NCBI GenBank assembly: GCA_022829145.1
Contig: CM040746.1
Location: 33,011,712-33,075,711 of the forward strand
Direction: 5' to 3'
DNA from: Albula goreensis
Lineage: Eukaryota > Chordata > Actinopteri > Albuliformes > Albulidae
DNA length: 64,000 nt
Part shown: positions 1-11,090 of the stretch, piece by piece
How the letters are laid out: every line of letters starts with the position of its first letter
Numbering within the stretch: position 1 is the stretch's first letter
Translations under genes and position numbers: made by a program
The notes under the pieces: generated by a model
The model's database searches: none
Seen by the model: only the letters and a program-made list of their open reading frames with translations
What the model was told of the DNA's origin: nothing

Positions 1-1731
1 AAAAACCACAAAATAATGGCCTCAGAAACTACCACAGAAATTGATATACAGGCCCATAGCACAATCTCAACAAAAATTGTATGCCATGAGCATCACATAG
101 CCGATACCCATGGACCATTAAACAATGGAGGATGGTCAGATCAGACATCTGTTCCTCTCTTTCCTATGGCTGGATGGGTTTATTTTTGGAGGAGACCAAT
201 GGAAGCCTTCAACTCACAAGTTACAACCTGTCAGGTACAACCTTTATGGACGGTTCTGGAATGCAGAGTATAGTTCATCGTAGTGTATTGCTGTTCTGTA
301 AATAAAATGCATTAGTTAATAAATATTCATATATTCTTTCATTTTCCATTATTTTGTCTATCCCCTATGTCTTGTGATTTACAATACTCATTATATTTTG
401 AAGAATAGAGGGGTGCCATTGGACCAAGCAAAAGGTTCTTTCAGCAGAACGTTTAAGGGGGTAGAGTGGAGCTCTAAGCTTAAAGGAGGACCGAGGAGGC
501 TCCCTGTGGCTTACCATGGCAAGAGAGGGAGCTAGCACCCCCTAAACGAGAACAAAAGGCACACACTCACCCTCACCCACCTGCACCAGGTGACTCGCTC
601 CTGCACCCACACACCTGCCCACCCCTTCCGCACATTTCAGCACTCCCACACAGGCTTTTAAAGCACCGTCAGAGCCGCCGCACACTAAAGCTTCTAATTA
701 TAGATCAGGTTAATCGTACCTGCAGATTTAAAAAAAAAAAAGAAGAGGGAAAAGGCAGAGAAAATGGCAGCTTTCGGACTGTAATGGCATCCTGACATTT
801 TCTAAACACAAATGAATGTCAGAAAGGAGAATAAAATCTGTATGAACCCTGTATGAGTACTGTTTGAATCATGCTAAGCTGCAATACAGCAGTTTAGTTC
901 ACACTTTCCTGTGGAGATGCCAAAATGCATTCATTTAACATCACATTTCCCACATTATTAAGCCTTGGTGTGGAGCGGTTTGGGGTTGGTCTAACTGTGC
1001 ATAATTATGTGAAAATCCAGTTTCAAACTACACTCTCCTGATATGAAAGAGATATGGATTGCCAGATTTTACATAATATGCATTAATTGATGCAACATTC
1101 AAGGTAAATATTTAATGTGATTATTGGTCAATGAAAATGCATTAACTCTGTTTTCCTTACCATTTATGTTTATCTTCTGCTAAAATACAATCATTAAGCA
1201 TTTTCATTTTTTGTCTGAGTATGAGACATTGTAAATTGAAATGCAATCATTAATTTTAAAAGGCATAGTGAGGATAAAGAGGACTGTAACCCTGCTTGTG
1301 GGGATAATGGCTGTTTTATGCTGTTAGTTTCTCATTGTTGATTAAAGCTAAATATGGATTCAACAGCTACATAACAGAAAACATTATTTAATAGCCCAGT
1401 AGCTATCCCTGCTCAAAGGTTCCTGGTTTCAATGATAGGTCAAATATTAAATATGCTGACAAAAAATGTATATTTTAACTTATTAGGTGTTCTCCCCTTA
1501 ATATTTGTGCTGAAAAATGCCATAATCTATTGTGGTAAAACTTGAAAAAGAAGTGATTTTAGTCTGATATCTAAAGATTATGCTTGGAAAAAGCTGTTCA
1601 TGTCACATGTTCACAATCAGAAATCACATTAAGAGTTTGCCATTAAATGTTAAGCTATGTCTGCCTGCTAACTGCTAACTGTGGCTAACTGCATGATTTA
1701 TAGCTGTGGCACAACAGGCTGGGGTAGAGAA
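1..1731. other. AT-rich single-copy DNA, no gene seen
   Basis: I see no gene in this stretch. An 85-codon open frame at 16-273 (+) shows no domain, signal peptide or recognisable family similarity, and it ends in ordinary AT-rich DNA with a possible AATAAA at 300-305. About 600-1300 contains several homeodomain-type ATTA cores but nothing that stands out from chance. Confidence 0.55.
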
Positions 1732-1746
1732 GGAGAGAGAGAAAAG

Positions 1747-1783
<37 letters not shown>

Positions 1784-1790
1784 AGAGAGA
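1732..1790. repeat. (GA)n microsatellite, interrupted
   Basis: Nearly pure GA on the + strand with GGA and AAAA interruptions. A small open frame crossing it (repeated Glu/Arg) is a by-product of the repeat and is not a gene. Confidence 0.95.
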
Positions 1791-2020
1791 ACCTAATGCT
1801 ATAACAGAATGTATCGTTTCCAGGACTGCAGTTTTCTTGCATATGCAACTAATAAGGGCAGAAGACTACATATACAGCTATGCAGTAGAAGTTCATAGGC
1901 TCAGACTCTCAGCAGAATATCACTGTGATGCAACATTTCCTTTGCAGAGTAATGTATGCAGTTTTTCATTTTAGCTAACAAAATAAATGGCTTGATGCTT
2001 GATTTGTTTTTTGTTCCTTT

Positions 2021-2150
2021 TGTGTTGGTGTGTGTGTCTGTATCCGTGTGTGTGTGCCTGTATCCATATGCATGTGTGTTTGTGTGTGTGTGCTTGTATG
2101 TGTTTGTGTATGTTCGTGTGTGTGTGCAAGTGTATGTGTGAGCATGTATA
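2021..2150. repeat. Imperfect GT-rich microsatellite
   Basis: Roughly 130 bp of GT with frequent CTGTATCC, CATG and TTTG interruptions. All six frames stay open across parts of it because of the simple composition, giving Cys/Val or Thr/His shadow frames. No coding content. Confidence 0.9.
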
Positions 2151-2419
2151 TCTACATTTGGTCCCATTCACAGTGCCTGTGTGGCCCCATTAAGAGGGTC
2201 AGGGCAGTTTGTTTGCCCCCCAGCTCATAAGGGCATTGGTCAGGGCCCTTCTGTACCCTCCAACCATGGATCTGGTACAGCTCCAGAGAAATTTGGGATC
2301 TCCAGGAAAGCCAGATGACCATACCTCTATCCTCCAGCAATTTTGTGTATTTATTTCATTATTAAATTTCATAGTTTATATAATTTACCTTTATTTAATT
2401 ATTCAGTTCTCCGCTATGC

Positions 2420-2830
2420 AGGGTGTTGTAACCCTTGTTAAATCAAACTGCTGAAGCTAAGCAGGTAAGGGCTTAGTTAGCACTTGGATGGGTGACCACA
2501 AGAAAAAAAAATGCTGCTGGAAGTAGTGTGAGTGTGACAGCAGGCCGAACTTCTCTCTGGGTTAAAAAGGAAAATACAATCTCCTAGAGCAGTGATGTAG
2601 AGAGAGCTGTCCTCAAGATGAAACATTAACCTGAGGTCCTTACTCACTATGGATATTAAAACTCCCATGGCACTTTTCACCAGAGTATTAGTGTTAAACT
2701 TTGGGTCCAGGCCAAATTCCCACTACATCTACACATATCTCTGTATCTTGCCACTGCATCCTTTCCTACTGGTTTGGGTACACAGTCCCAAGTCTTATTT
2801 CACCAAACTGGTTCTCTGTTAACCTAATTG
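2420..2830 (+). repeat. 5S-rRNA-derived SINE (SINE3/Deu-like), decayed copy
   Basis: Bases 2453-2500 read gaagctaagcagg, then gcttagttagcacttgga and tgggtgacc. This matches the 3' half of vertebrate 5S rRNA, including box A (aagctaagcagg) and a well preserved box C (ttggatgggtgacc). The 5' part of the 5S region is not recognisable. The following 300 bp resembles the body of fish 5S SINEs, with phrases such as aacctgaggtcctta and actcccatggcac near 2628-2675 and the ccaggccaaattccc block near 2710. Such SINEs are transcribed by RNA polymerase III from the internal 5S promoter and copied by a partner LINE. The copy is diverged and presumably inactive. Both ends are approximate. Confidence 0.8.
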
Positions 2831-3027
2831 ATTAAACAACCAGATCATAAACACATGGGTGACATCGTAATAATCAAAGTCATTCAAAACAGTAAAGAAT
2901 ACAGTTAAAATCTATTCCATATATTTAAAAACATAAAATGTAGTGTTACCTTGCTATTGAACGCCTCTGTTAGTGCATGACTCGTTCAGTGTGACTGTTT
3001 CATGTAAATCAACCTGCCTAGAGTTTA
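2831..3027. other. AT-rich spacer
   Basis: Short AT-rich stretch between two old interspersed repeats. No feature seen. Confidence 0.5.
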
Positions 3028-3290
3028 GGGCTACAACATAAGAACATGTCGTGACAAGAGCAGGCCATTTGGCCCAACTAAGCTGGCCGTTTCAACTAAA
3101 GAATATCCAGACTTTGTCAAATCTGGCCTTGAACACAGGAAGGGTCACTGCCTCACGACCTTCATGACCTGGCAACCTATTCCATGTATCGATAAGTCTT
3201 TGTGTGAAATAGCATTTCTATTCATCAGTGCAGGGCTTACTCTTAACTAATTTCCATTTAGGCCCCCTTGAACCAGAGACTGAACTCAAC
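3028..3290 (+). repeat. Ancient interspersed repeat (non-LTR-type, acataagaacat family)
   Basis: It begins with acataagaacat, continues with gaggccattTGGCCC-like text (caggccatttggcccaac) and a middle block with ccttgaacacagg and attccatgtatc, and ends with tttgtgtgaaatag and taatttccattta. This phrase order is typical of a repeat widespread in fish and other lower vertebrates, usually seen as a SINE-like or LINE-tail fragment. The copy is old and heavily substituted. The family name is left open because I recognise it from phrase similarity only. Confidence 0.6.
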
Positions 3291-4279
3291 CTAAAAAATG
3301 TATTGTAGCTAAATCATTTACATCAATGTTTCAGTGGAGTGGGGGGCTGTGAAACTGAAAAAGGAAAACCCATGTGAACTTCTTGTTGTCATGTGTCAAT
3401 GTTGTATTAAAAAACTTTGCCAGTTCAAACTGGGACAACCCCTCAGCAGCTGGGCCCCTTTTTTTTTTTTTTTTACATAATTGCATTTAATAATGGTGTT
3501 GTTACTGTTGTGCATAAACTTTGCGCGCTGCACCTGAAAATTAAGACTGATATCTAATCTGTTTCTTATGATCAAAAACTATTTGCATGCAACAATGTGA
3601 TGATTTCACAGCTATTATTCAGTTTTACTCAGTTTAATTATCGAGAAGCACACAAAGGTAATGCTACTGTTTATATCCAATCAAGCTCAAGGAAATCAGC
3701 TGCAGTTTGATGATCTTTATTTTAGATGAGGCCCTTTTTAATCACACAAATCAATCGAAGCAATATGATTAGCGTTTTAATCTGCTTCAAGAGCACCCAC
3801 TAACCACCCACCCCCGCCCCATCCCGCCTCCACTCCTCATTCCAGTCAGGAAACTCCTCTGGTGTGGGAGGGATTCGGTTGGTGAAATGATGTGGCTACT
3901 CCACCTTCCACAACCTGAATTACGATCTTTAACTGGAAAACATCTCTAAATATATGTTAGGTAAGGGAACAGGTTAGCATTCCAGAACCAAAACATTCCA
4001 GTGTGCAATAGGCTGCACAATATTGTGGGTATGATGATATTATTGTCATTTTCATTTTCATAATACATAATAATTTAAATATGATAAATACGCATTTAGC
4101 TTGATGCGCCTTTAAATGTGCTTTGTAGCCTTATTCACAAGATCTAGTCTATTGCCTCACAAGAACTGTGTGGGCAGAGTCTGCTGCCAGCACAGAAGTT
4201 AACTTGCTGGTGAAAATGGGACTAGTTAAGCTGCAGATGGCAATGTTAATTTAGTCCCAAAAATACAGTTACATTCAGT
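3291..4279. other. Single-copy DNA with one poly-T tract
   Basis: No gene seen. A T16 tract occupies 3459-3474 after a CCCC run. A C-rich patch at 3790-3835 is unremarkable. The remainder is AT-rich single-copy DNA. Confidence 0.5.
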
Positions 4280-4421
4280 AAACACATCAGTTGGTTCACT
4301 GACTGATGTGTTTGACTTAATTTCTATATGTATTTGATGAAAGTCAGCCATGTGTCTTTCAGACTGGAGGCCGCAAATTTTATTGGGATATATCACCATA
4401 ATGCCTACATTTATGGTGATA
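4280..4421. other. Pair of perfect hairpins
   Basis: Two perfect inverted repeats lie 78 bp apart. The first has 12-bp arms at 4280-4291 (aaacacatcagt) and 4302-4313 with a 10-nt loop. The second has 11-bp arms at 4391-4401 (tatcaccataa) and 4411-4421 with a 9-nt loop. An 8-bp inverted repeat agaagtac/gtacttct follows near 4484-4523. The stems are too short for a microRNA precursor. They may be remnants of a foldback transposon or may act as DNA cruciforms. Confidence 0.6.
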
Positions 4422-5000
4422 ACATTTTAAAGGTTTTTCGTGCAGCCCCAGTGAGCAAACTGGTGTGCTCTCCAGCACATATAGAAGTACCCACATTTGT
4501 GGTTATTGTAGTAAGTACTTCTTCCAAAACTCAAATGCTGAAAATTGATGTGCTCTCACATACTCAAGTTGGTCAGAAATTGTAGAATTTATTAAAGCAA
4601 GCTTTATCCAGTGCTGTCATTCCCAAAGGTATGTTAGACACTTCCTCAAATATAGATGCTTATTCAAATTCCATTTTAGAGGAAAGCAGCAATAAATGAA
4701 ATCATGAAAAATGTGAGCAGCCAGCCAATGTTTTTTTTTCTTTAGAAACCAGAAATTTCACTAGAAGTATCACAGAAAATTGATAGCCTCTTTTGAAATA
4801 CTTTTTAACATTCAGTAAATGCATTCAATATGTATATGAGTTCAAAATCCATATCCTCGTGGAAGTCATGAGTCATGCGTGCAGTTCCAAGTTCATTTGG
4901 GATGCAGCTTATGGATGATTGTATTGAACATGGCTGGGTGCATTTGTATCGTGCCTTTTGCATGAAAAGGTAGTAGCCTTGGTTTTCCTTCTTTGCGTCC
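4422..5000. other. Single-copy DNA, no gene seen
   Basis: AT-rich sequence. The 84-codon minus-strand frame ending near 4805 shows no domain and overlaps the 33-bp tandem repeat at its start, so it is not called. Confidence 0.5.
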
Positions 5001-5132
5001 GATTGGCTGTTTCTGACCTTCTCTGTGGCATGGGATAGAATGTTGGTTACCTTTTCCATGGCATGGGATTGGTTGTTTGGAGCTTTCTCCGTGGTGAGAG
5101 ATTAGTTGTTTAAGACTATCTCTGTTACATAG
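5001..5132 (+). repeat. 33-bp minisatellite, four diverged units
   Basis: Four consecutive 33-bp units start at 5001, 5034, 5067 and 5100. Each begins GATTGG, GATAGA or GATTAG, then a TTGTTT-like block, then a CT-rich CTTTCTCC/CTTCTCT block and a GTGGCATGG-like end. The period is exactly 33 bp with no indels, while the bases differ by roughly a quarter to a third between units. A degraded further unit may precede 5001. Confidence 0.75.
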
Positions 5133-5402
5133 ATATACATTACATAGTTACAGAGAGGGGACAGTTGGCCCTGGATTTGTTGTTTTTTATGGTGAAAATG
5201 GGCGTGGTCATGTGCTTTATTTGCATGTCCAGTGTTCTTTGATCTGGGCTGCAGTGCTGCTGTGTTAATATTAATGAACTCCAGCTGCTGATTAAGAGGT
5301 TTCCTCTTCAGCACTGCTGCTCGAAAAGAACGCTACTCTGCTCTCTAAATCAACTTTGCACTTCCCCAGGGGCCCTCTGCAGAGAACTGGGTATGACATT
5401 AG

Positions 5403-5404
5403 TG

Positions 5405-5444
<40 letters not shown>

Positions 5445-5537
5445 TGCATGTGTGCCCACAAGGACTGGTATGTGCCTGTGTATATGTGTGCACAGATGGA
5501 TGGGTATGCGTATGCATGTGTGTGTATGTGTGTGCAC
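5403..5537. repeat. GT-rich microsatellite, interrupted
   Basis: A pure GT core at about 5409-5436 is followed by degenerate GT text with CATG, CACA and GGATGG interruptions, ending at a G-rich run (5539-5553). Confidence 0.92.
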
Positions 5538-8120
5538 TCGGGGGGTGGGGGGGATGAGGAGGAGCTTACGCACGAGTGAAATAATAAAAAAGTAATTTTT
5601 CTGTGATTAATACTCTCTACTTTCTGCCAGTGAGAATCTGACACACATACTCAATCAGGCCCAAAGTCTATTAAAAATTATTGATTTGGAAAGGCAGGTG
5701 GGAATGTGGAGCAGAAGAAGGAGGGATGGGGGGGGGTAGTTTGTGAAGTGCTTGTCTGACATGGAGAAAGCTCTCTTTCATTTCTGTTTAGGCCTGTAGA
5801 TCTGGGCAGGATGGCCGCAATGCAGGTTTTTAAAACCTTCAGACTGCTGACACCCCAACAACAGGGGAGGGAAAAAACTCACATTGGTTCAGTGGAGACG
5901 GGGATAAGCTGAACCACCTGCCATTACAACAAGACCCAGTGGAGTCTTTTCACAATGACACTTAAGGTCTCTATGCACTCAAGGACCATCACTGAGTGAT
6001 CCAGCAAGAGGAACAGGAGGACATCTATCTACAGAATGACAGACTTCTTGATTAAAAAATGGAGATGTGCATACTGTTGATAATTTATTGCGATAGAATA
6101 ACCTTTATTAAAAAAAATGGCAATTGTAATTTGTCTTCATATGTAGAAAAGGAGGAAAATACCCAGTATGCAGAGATTTCCTCTTCTTCGGGTGTCTGGT
6201 CTGGGGATGTTTTAGGATATACCCTAAAGGTGTATGTTTCAAACAGGTTAGTCTGTCATTAATTTAATATGACAAGTGTCCGAAGTATATGTGACCATCC
6301 ATTCATTAAGGCTCATCTCCTGTCTAACAGACATCCAGATCTAGGAAATGACCTTGAATGCTATGTAGATGAATCTTTTGCATAATATATGTAATTTGAT
6401 GTTTTATCTGTTGTATTTCTTAGGTTATGGTGTGCATTGACGGAACTGCAAAACTACTTCAAGTTATGGCCAGTATTGTCAGGCATATAATAAAAAACAC
6501 AGCAGTTCAAGATGTCCCCGGTGTGATCACTGTTTTTCTCCAAGCGTAATAATGGAGACAAACAGTCTGGATGAGAGAGTGAAGGTGCTCTCAGGGGTAC
6601 TTGCAGATAAAGGACTACTGCACATTGTTGTGATACGCCCTGCAATCCAGATAAAATCATAAGTATGCCAATGGCAAGTGTACCCTGGGGTGCGGACATG
6701 CACAAATGGACATTCCCTGCTTTGTTGCACTGCATTGCCTCTTCTGGTTTCCGGGGCATACACTGTCCTTTAATGCGAGCTGATCTAATGCGAGAAATCT
6801 AGCGCAGAAAATGCACATATCAACTGGTGGGCCACAGGTTGAAGAGAGGGAATTCTTTTGAAGGACATGCTTGCTAGTGTGTTCCCTGCTGATTTAGTGG
6901 AAGAGCTTGCAGTAATGGGATAGAACTACAGTTATGGATGGGTCATTTGAGATGAGTAAATAAAGAGAAGGAAGGAACAACAGCTTATTAAAAATAAAGT
7001 TTAAAGCAAAGACTGAAAATCAACGAGGCTGTAAACTTCTGCTTGGGGATGTGGCTAAAGATAGGCTACTGCTGGCAGCTGGAGAATGGCAGGGGGTCTC
7101 ATTTACTTTTTTAAAAAGTGAACATTTGTAACACTATCACTGATTTATTAGTTACACATGGCAGCTATTTGACATTTTCTAAGCGAACTATGGACTCATG
7201 AGGTGCAGAGTAGAAGCAAGGATTAGATAATTTGATAGAAGGATGCCTGACTGGGAATTCTGCCATGGCAAAAGTGAAATCCTTACTCTTTGCAATGAGC
7301 GTTGCGGGAACCCTAGTGGTCACCATGAACCTCAGCTGAGTTTAAAGTCCCCTCCTAAGGTACAGCATCCCCATTGCTGTATTGAAATTGTTTTCTGTCT
7401 CGACTGAAGGGACACGTGCCCCTTAATGGGATGAGAAGTATCGCTTCCAACAGAAATACGAATTTCCTAAACTTTCCACTCAAGTATAAAGCAATTTCAG
7501 CCAGACTTACCCTCATCTGATTAGTGCAAGGTAAGTAGATTGTCGGTGCATTTGTGTATTATTTTGTCAATATTTTGACATTAATTCTGGGCAGACAGCA
7601 AGTTTAGTCATTGCCTTACATGTCGTACAGCACTCTCATAGTCTTCAAGTTAGGATGCTTCCAGAGGGTGGGGCTTTTATTTTAGGTGTTAAAGTGACTT
7701 ACATCCCAAGGACTAACTGTCACACAGATTAAATACCATAGGTGTGGTGGCCTTCGTAAAGGGGACAAACAAGGCCCCTGTCAAGCTTCCGATAACACCT
7801 TTATCTGTGACCGAGGCTCCTTTTACCTTGAAAAGTCCCTCCTGAGAAGTCAATGCCGATCATGACCGCTCCCAAGTTACATGATTCTTTTAGCCAAATG
7901 TCATCTCACTGCAGCTCGCTGTCCCTGCCGGTCAGTAATGCACCCATGCTTACCTCTGGCCCATCCAAACAACTCATCATCCTCCCCAGTCCATGAATGG
8001 TCTCTGTAGGTGTTAGAGAGGAGAGAAAGTAAAGGACCACACTTCACTTTTAGAGACTTAAGCAGACGTGTTAAGCAGGATTGCCTTCGTTTCAAGCAAC
8101 AGAGATAATTACTTAAAGCA
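5538..8120. other. Single-copy DNA, no gene seen
   Basis: No coding sequence recognised. The frames at 6454-6763 (−) carry no known motif. A block at about 7690-7870 is GC-balanced, with a GATA pair (gataac at 7792-7797 and an inverted ttatct at 7801-7806), and resembles non-coding regulatory DNA, but the evidence is thin. Confidence 0.5.
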
Positions 8121-8228
8121 CGTGTTTGTGTGTGTGCATGTGTTTGTGTGTGTGTGCGCGTGTGTGTGTGCACGTGTTTGTGTGTGTGTGCAGGTGTTTG
8201 TGTGTGTGTGTTTGTGTTTGTGTGTGTG
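8121..8228. repeat. GT repeat with 20-bp higher-order unit
   Basis: The array is built from GTGTTTGTGTGTGTGT-type units separated by GCAT, GCGC, GCAC and GCAG spacers, giving a period close to 20 bp over about five units. A minus-strand frame crossing it reads as Thr/His repeats and is an artefact. Confidence 0.88.
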
Positions 8229-8574
8229 AACCCGTGTCTTTCTCTGATTTTATAAAAAGACACAATATAGTTCGATATTGACTCAAGGACACCTGTGCTG
8301 TTATGCGTGTATGTGTTTATTTGGCGGCTCTGTTGATCTTGGCATTCAGGCACAGAAATCTGCCCCGCTATTAAATGCTGTGCCCTGTTTACCTCCTGGT
8401 GTGCGACCAGCCATTTATTTTTTAACAAGTGCCATTGTGTTTTTGTTTTTTTTTAGTGTTTTTCGTGTTTTTTTTTTTTTTTTTAGTTTGCAGCTGTTGA
8501 CTGAGTAGCGGCTTCACGTTTAATCTCAGCGGTTTGTAGGAGAGAATGAACTCATTTAGCTTCTCTGCTGACTC

Positions 8575-8965
8575 CTACTGCCTCACTCGCCACGGCGCCC
8601 CCTCCTGGGGGAAGCATGTTGGTGATGGGTGCCTGCTGGTTTGCCAGTGAGGGAAGATGAGGCAGTCTTGACACTTTTCAGCCTGGCAGTGGCTCTTCAC
8701 GTCGCCATTGCGGCAGCTGTCACCTCCCCCTGCAGCTCCACCGGCGGCCAGCTGGCATCCACGCCCCGGCTCTGCCCCCCTCTGGTTCAGCCCATTACCC
8801 TCGCTCGACCCACGCCCCGCCCAGACCACCCCGTGGAAACACAGACATCGCAACACTGACAGACCAACACATCCATGCCGGAGATTTGGCCTGGAGAGCC
8901 CTCAGCCGAAAAGCAAAAATGCTCTTATTTTTGAAAGACTTAAAGATACACAAGGTCGCCTGTGA
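8575..8965. promoter_or_regulatory. GC-rich block, candidate regulatory element
   Basis: This segment is clearly richer in GC and CpG than its surroundings, is free of simple repeats and begins with a strong CTCF-like match. It includes GCCATTGCGGCAGCTGTCACC around 8704-8724 in pieces (gcggcagctg E-box core). Overlapping frames on both strands are open only because of composition and show no domain. It could be an insulator or enhancer, or simply a GC-rich relic. Confidence 0.3.
8594..8608 (-). promoter_or_regulatory. CTCF-like motif
   Basis: On the minus strand the sequence reads CCAGGAGGGGGCGCC. Against the vertebrate CTCF core (CCA, any S, Y, AG, R, GGGCGC) only one position differs. CTCF binds such sites to form loop anchors and insulators. 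Binding cannot be inferred from one motif. Confidence 0.45.
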
Positions 8966-9940
8966 CATGGATGCTTGCAATGTCATTGCAAGGTCATTGT
9001 GTTACCCCCAGCCACAGCCTAAATAAAGCACAAGGGTGCTTGGGCTATGGCATTTGAAACAAAATAATTTTTCTTTAAAAAGTCCATACATTTTGGCTTT
9101 GTATTTTTTTTGCTATATTTATTGCATTTCGGCCAAAAAAATGATCATTTTTACTGGAGTGGGGTTTACATTGGAGGAAGCCACACAGCAGCAGAATCTC
9201 ATCAATCGGTCCTTTTCAAAAAAGGAAAAAACAGACCATCAATGAGATTCCAGAGTTATTATGCGCGTTTCATATGAAAAAGGAGAATAAAAACATATGA
9301 AAAACATAGTTACCTTGTATATGTGAATTTTACATACGAAACTGAAGATGTCACGTGTTGAGGGGTGCTTGTGATGATATTATTTTTGTCGGATCTGTGG
9401 GATCCATGTTGTCCACTTGTACATATGGCTTAGTTTCATTTATTTTGCAGGTGATCAAAAAGAAAAAGATGTGTCTACGATGGCATAAAACCCCCAGCTG
9501 CTTACAGAGGAGCAAAAATTAATGATATATTTTTTTAATATTAATATTATGATATTAATCAAGACCTGGTAAAGCTAAAAATATCAATAAACAAATGATA
9601 TTAAAAATAAAAAAAACTTGCAAGCTTTATCAAAATCAGCATGTACAGCTCAAATTGAAGCAGGCCTAGTAATCCTGAGAATGAACAGTTGTTAAAGTTT
9701 TGTCTTTACCTAATTATTGTTGTTTTTGTGTGCCTAGTTTAGTAGTCAGATGGCATCACAGCCCAAGCTGTGGTGCGCTGGTGTGCTGCTCGAGCAGGAT
9801 AGCGGGGGGTGGTGCAGTGGGGTAGGATGAGGAGGCAGGCTAGCAGGAATAGGGACAGGTGTGTGACTAAGCCTTATTTTCACCATGACTGCCCTCATAA
9901 CCTCGGTAGGGCCCGGCCCTGCAGCTCAGACATCTGCGGA
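8966..9940. other. AT-rich DNA with an imperfect hairpin
   Basis: No gene seen. An imperfect inverted repeat spans 9194-9250: gaatctcat at 9194-9202 pairs with atgagattc at 9242-9250, with weaker pairing inward (ggtcc.tttt against aaaa..gacc). The rest is AT-rich, including an aatattaatatt palindrome near 9538. Confidence 0.5.
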
Positions 9941-10290
9941 GCAATAACGGCACATGCAAACAGCCCTCTGCGCTAACTCAGCGAGACGTTTGGAACAGAG
10001 ATCAGACATGTCGCTCAGACAAGTGAATATCTCTTATTTGTTTCCCATGCGCTCGTTGCTGATAGGTCGGCGGTTAAAGACCGCGGTCACATGGGCGTGC
10101 GCGCATCCCCGCAGTGTAAACACCAGCATGGTGCTTAATTGGGAAATGCGATGCCAGTTGTGCCGTTGTCACCTCATCAATCACGTGGCCTGGGGAGACG
10201 GCGATGAGAGACAGCGCTAACAAGATGAATGAGCGCATCTCCCTTCATTCATTATTGACTCCTCTCTCCCCAGTGCTCGGGCCTAACAAG
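9940..10290. promoter_or_regulatory. Candidate conserved non-coding element
   Basis: A GC-balanced, CpG-containing block without repeats. It includes gaccgcggtc (10079-10088, perfect 10-bp palindrome), a TCAATCACGTGG segment (10177-10188) joining a PBX-type ATCAATCA with an E-box CACGTG, and ATTCATTATTGA at the end. Frames across it are short and lack domains. Enhancer-like by composition and motif content; conservation is untested. Confidence 0.35.
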
Positions 10291-10851
10291 GTGACTCCAC
10301 CTGCAGACGTCCATGTTTTCACCCCTCTTTAAAATTCAGTGGGATTCATCCAAAAGCAATATGGCTTTCTTATTTTTTTATGATTATTTATTTCTAAAGG
10401 AGCAACAAGCAATTTATGAATCTCTTTTTTTCAAACATCACTATTTGTTTATGACTCAAGCAGGCAGTTTTGTTTGCCTGTCACTGTCCGTTCCACATCA
10501 AGGTTTCCCGACCCACCAGATGTGGAAGCAAATGAGGAATGTGACAGAGGTGTGAGGTGTGGGAGAGGGGGCAACGAACCAGATTTGGCCCTGATAAATC
10601 ACTGGAGTGAAGCTGTGATGGCCAGGTTTATGGATGTTACCTACAGCGGGGGGTTTAGTAGCTCTGAGATAGGTGGTTTGCCTGAAACTGCACAGCTGAC
10701 GGAAACATTACAACCTATTATATTAGAACAGGTAACCTGACAGTAAAGGGCTATGAAATTTCAAACATTTCAAGATCATTTTAAAATCATTTGTATGATT
10801 TTGACGATAGTACATGCAGATTTAAAACAAATCTCTTAGTGGATTGTTTGT
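10291..10851. other. Single-copy DNA, no gene seen
   Basis: Two overlapping + frames (80 and 88 codons) have no recognisable domain. No splice-flanked exon is apparent. Confidence 0.5.
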
Positions 10852-11090
10852 GGCACAGCTGGTAAAGGCGCCCTTTCAGCAAACACAGCTACTTAGAATC
10901 CGGGCTATGTCATTAGGCTCCTGTTTACAGATGTCTGTATTGGCTTTGTCCCTCTAGGGGCTGAATTTGGTTTAGGTTCCTTCAGCTGCCATTGTATCCA
11001 ATAAAGGCTGGGTCCAGATTCAGAGCTGGCTTTCTTCAGCACCACTGAAGCTCTGCTGAGTTAAGCACTTTGGATCTGTTTGTGTCCTTA
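10852..11090 (+). repeat. tRNA-derived SINE, decayed
   Basis: The left end carries tggcacagctggtaaaggcg, an excellent match to the RNA polymerase III box A, and about 40 bp downstream actTagAATCCgggc, a weakened box B. The unrelated body includes tttaggttccttcagctgcc and ttcagcaccactgaag. This architecture is typical of tRNA-derived fish SINEs. The right boundary near ttaagcactttggat is uncertain. The segment at 11035-11045 (TTCAGCACCAC) equals the left half of a REST/NRSF site. Confidence 0.65.

Noticed and set aside
7307-7325. CTCF-like ccctagtggtcacc
   Set aside because: Only about nine of fourteen core positions match; too weak.
7901-8428. 175-codon minus-strand frame, the longest in the window
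   Set aside because: Its middle is Thr/His repeat encoded by the GT array; the flanks show no recognisable domain or splice sites.
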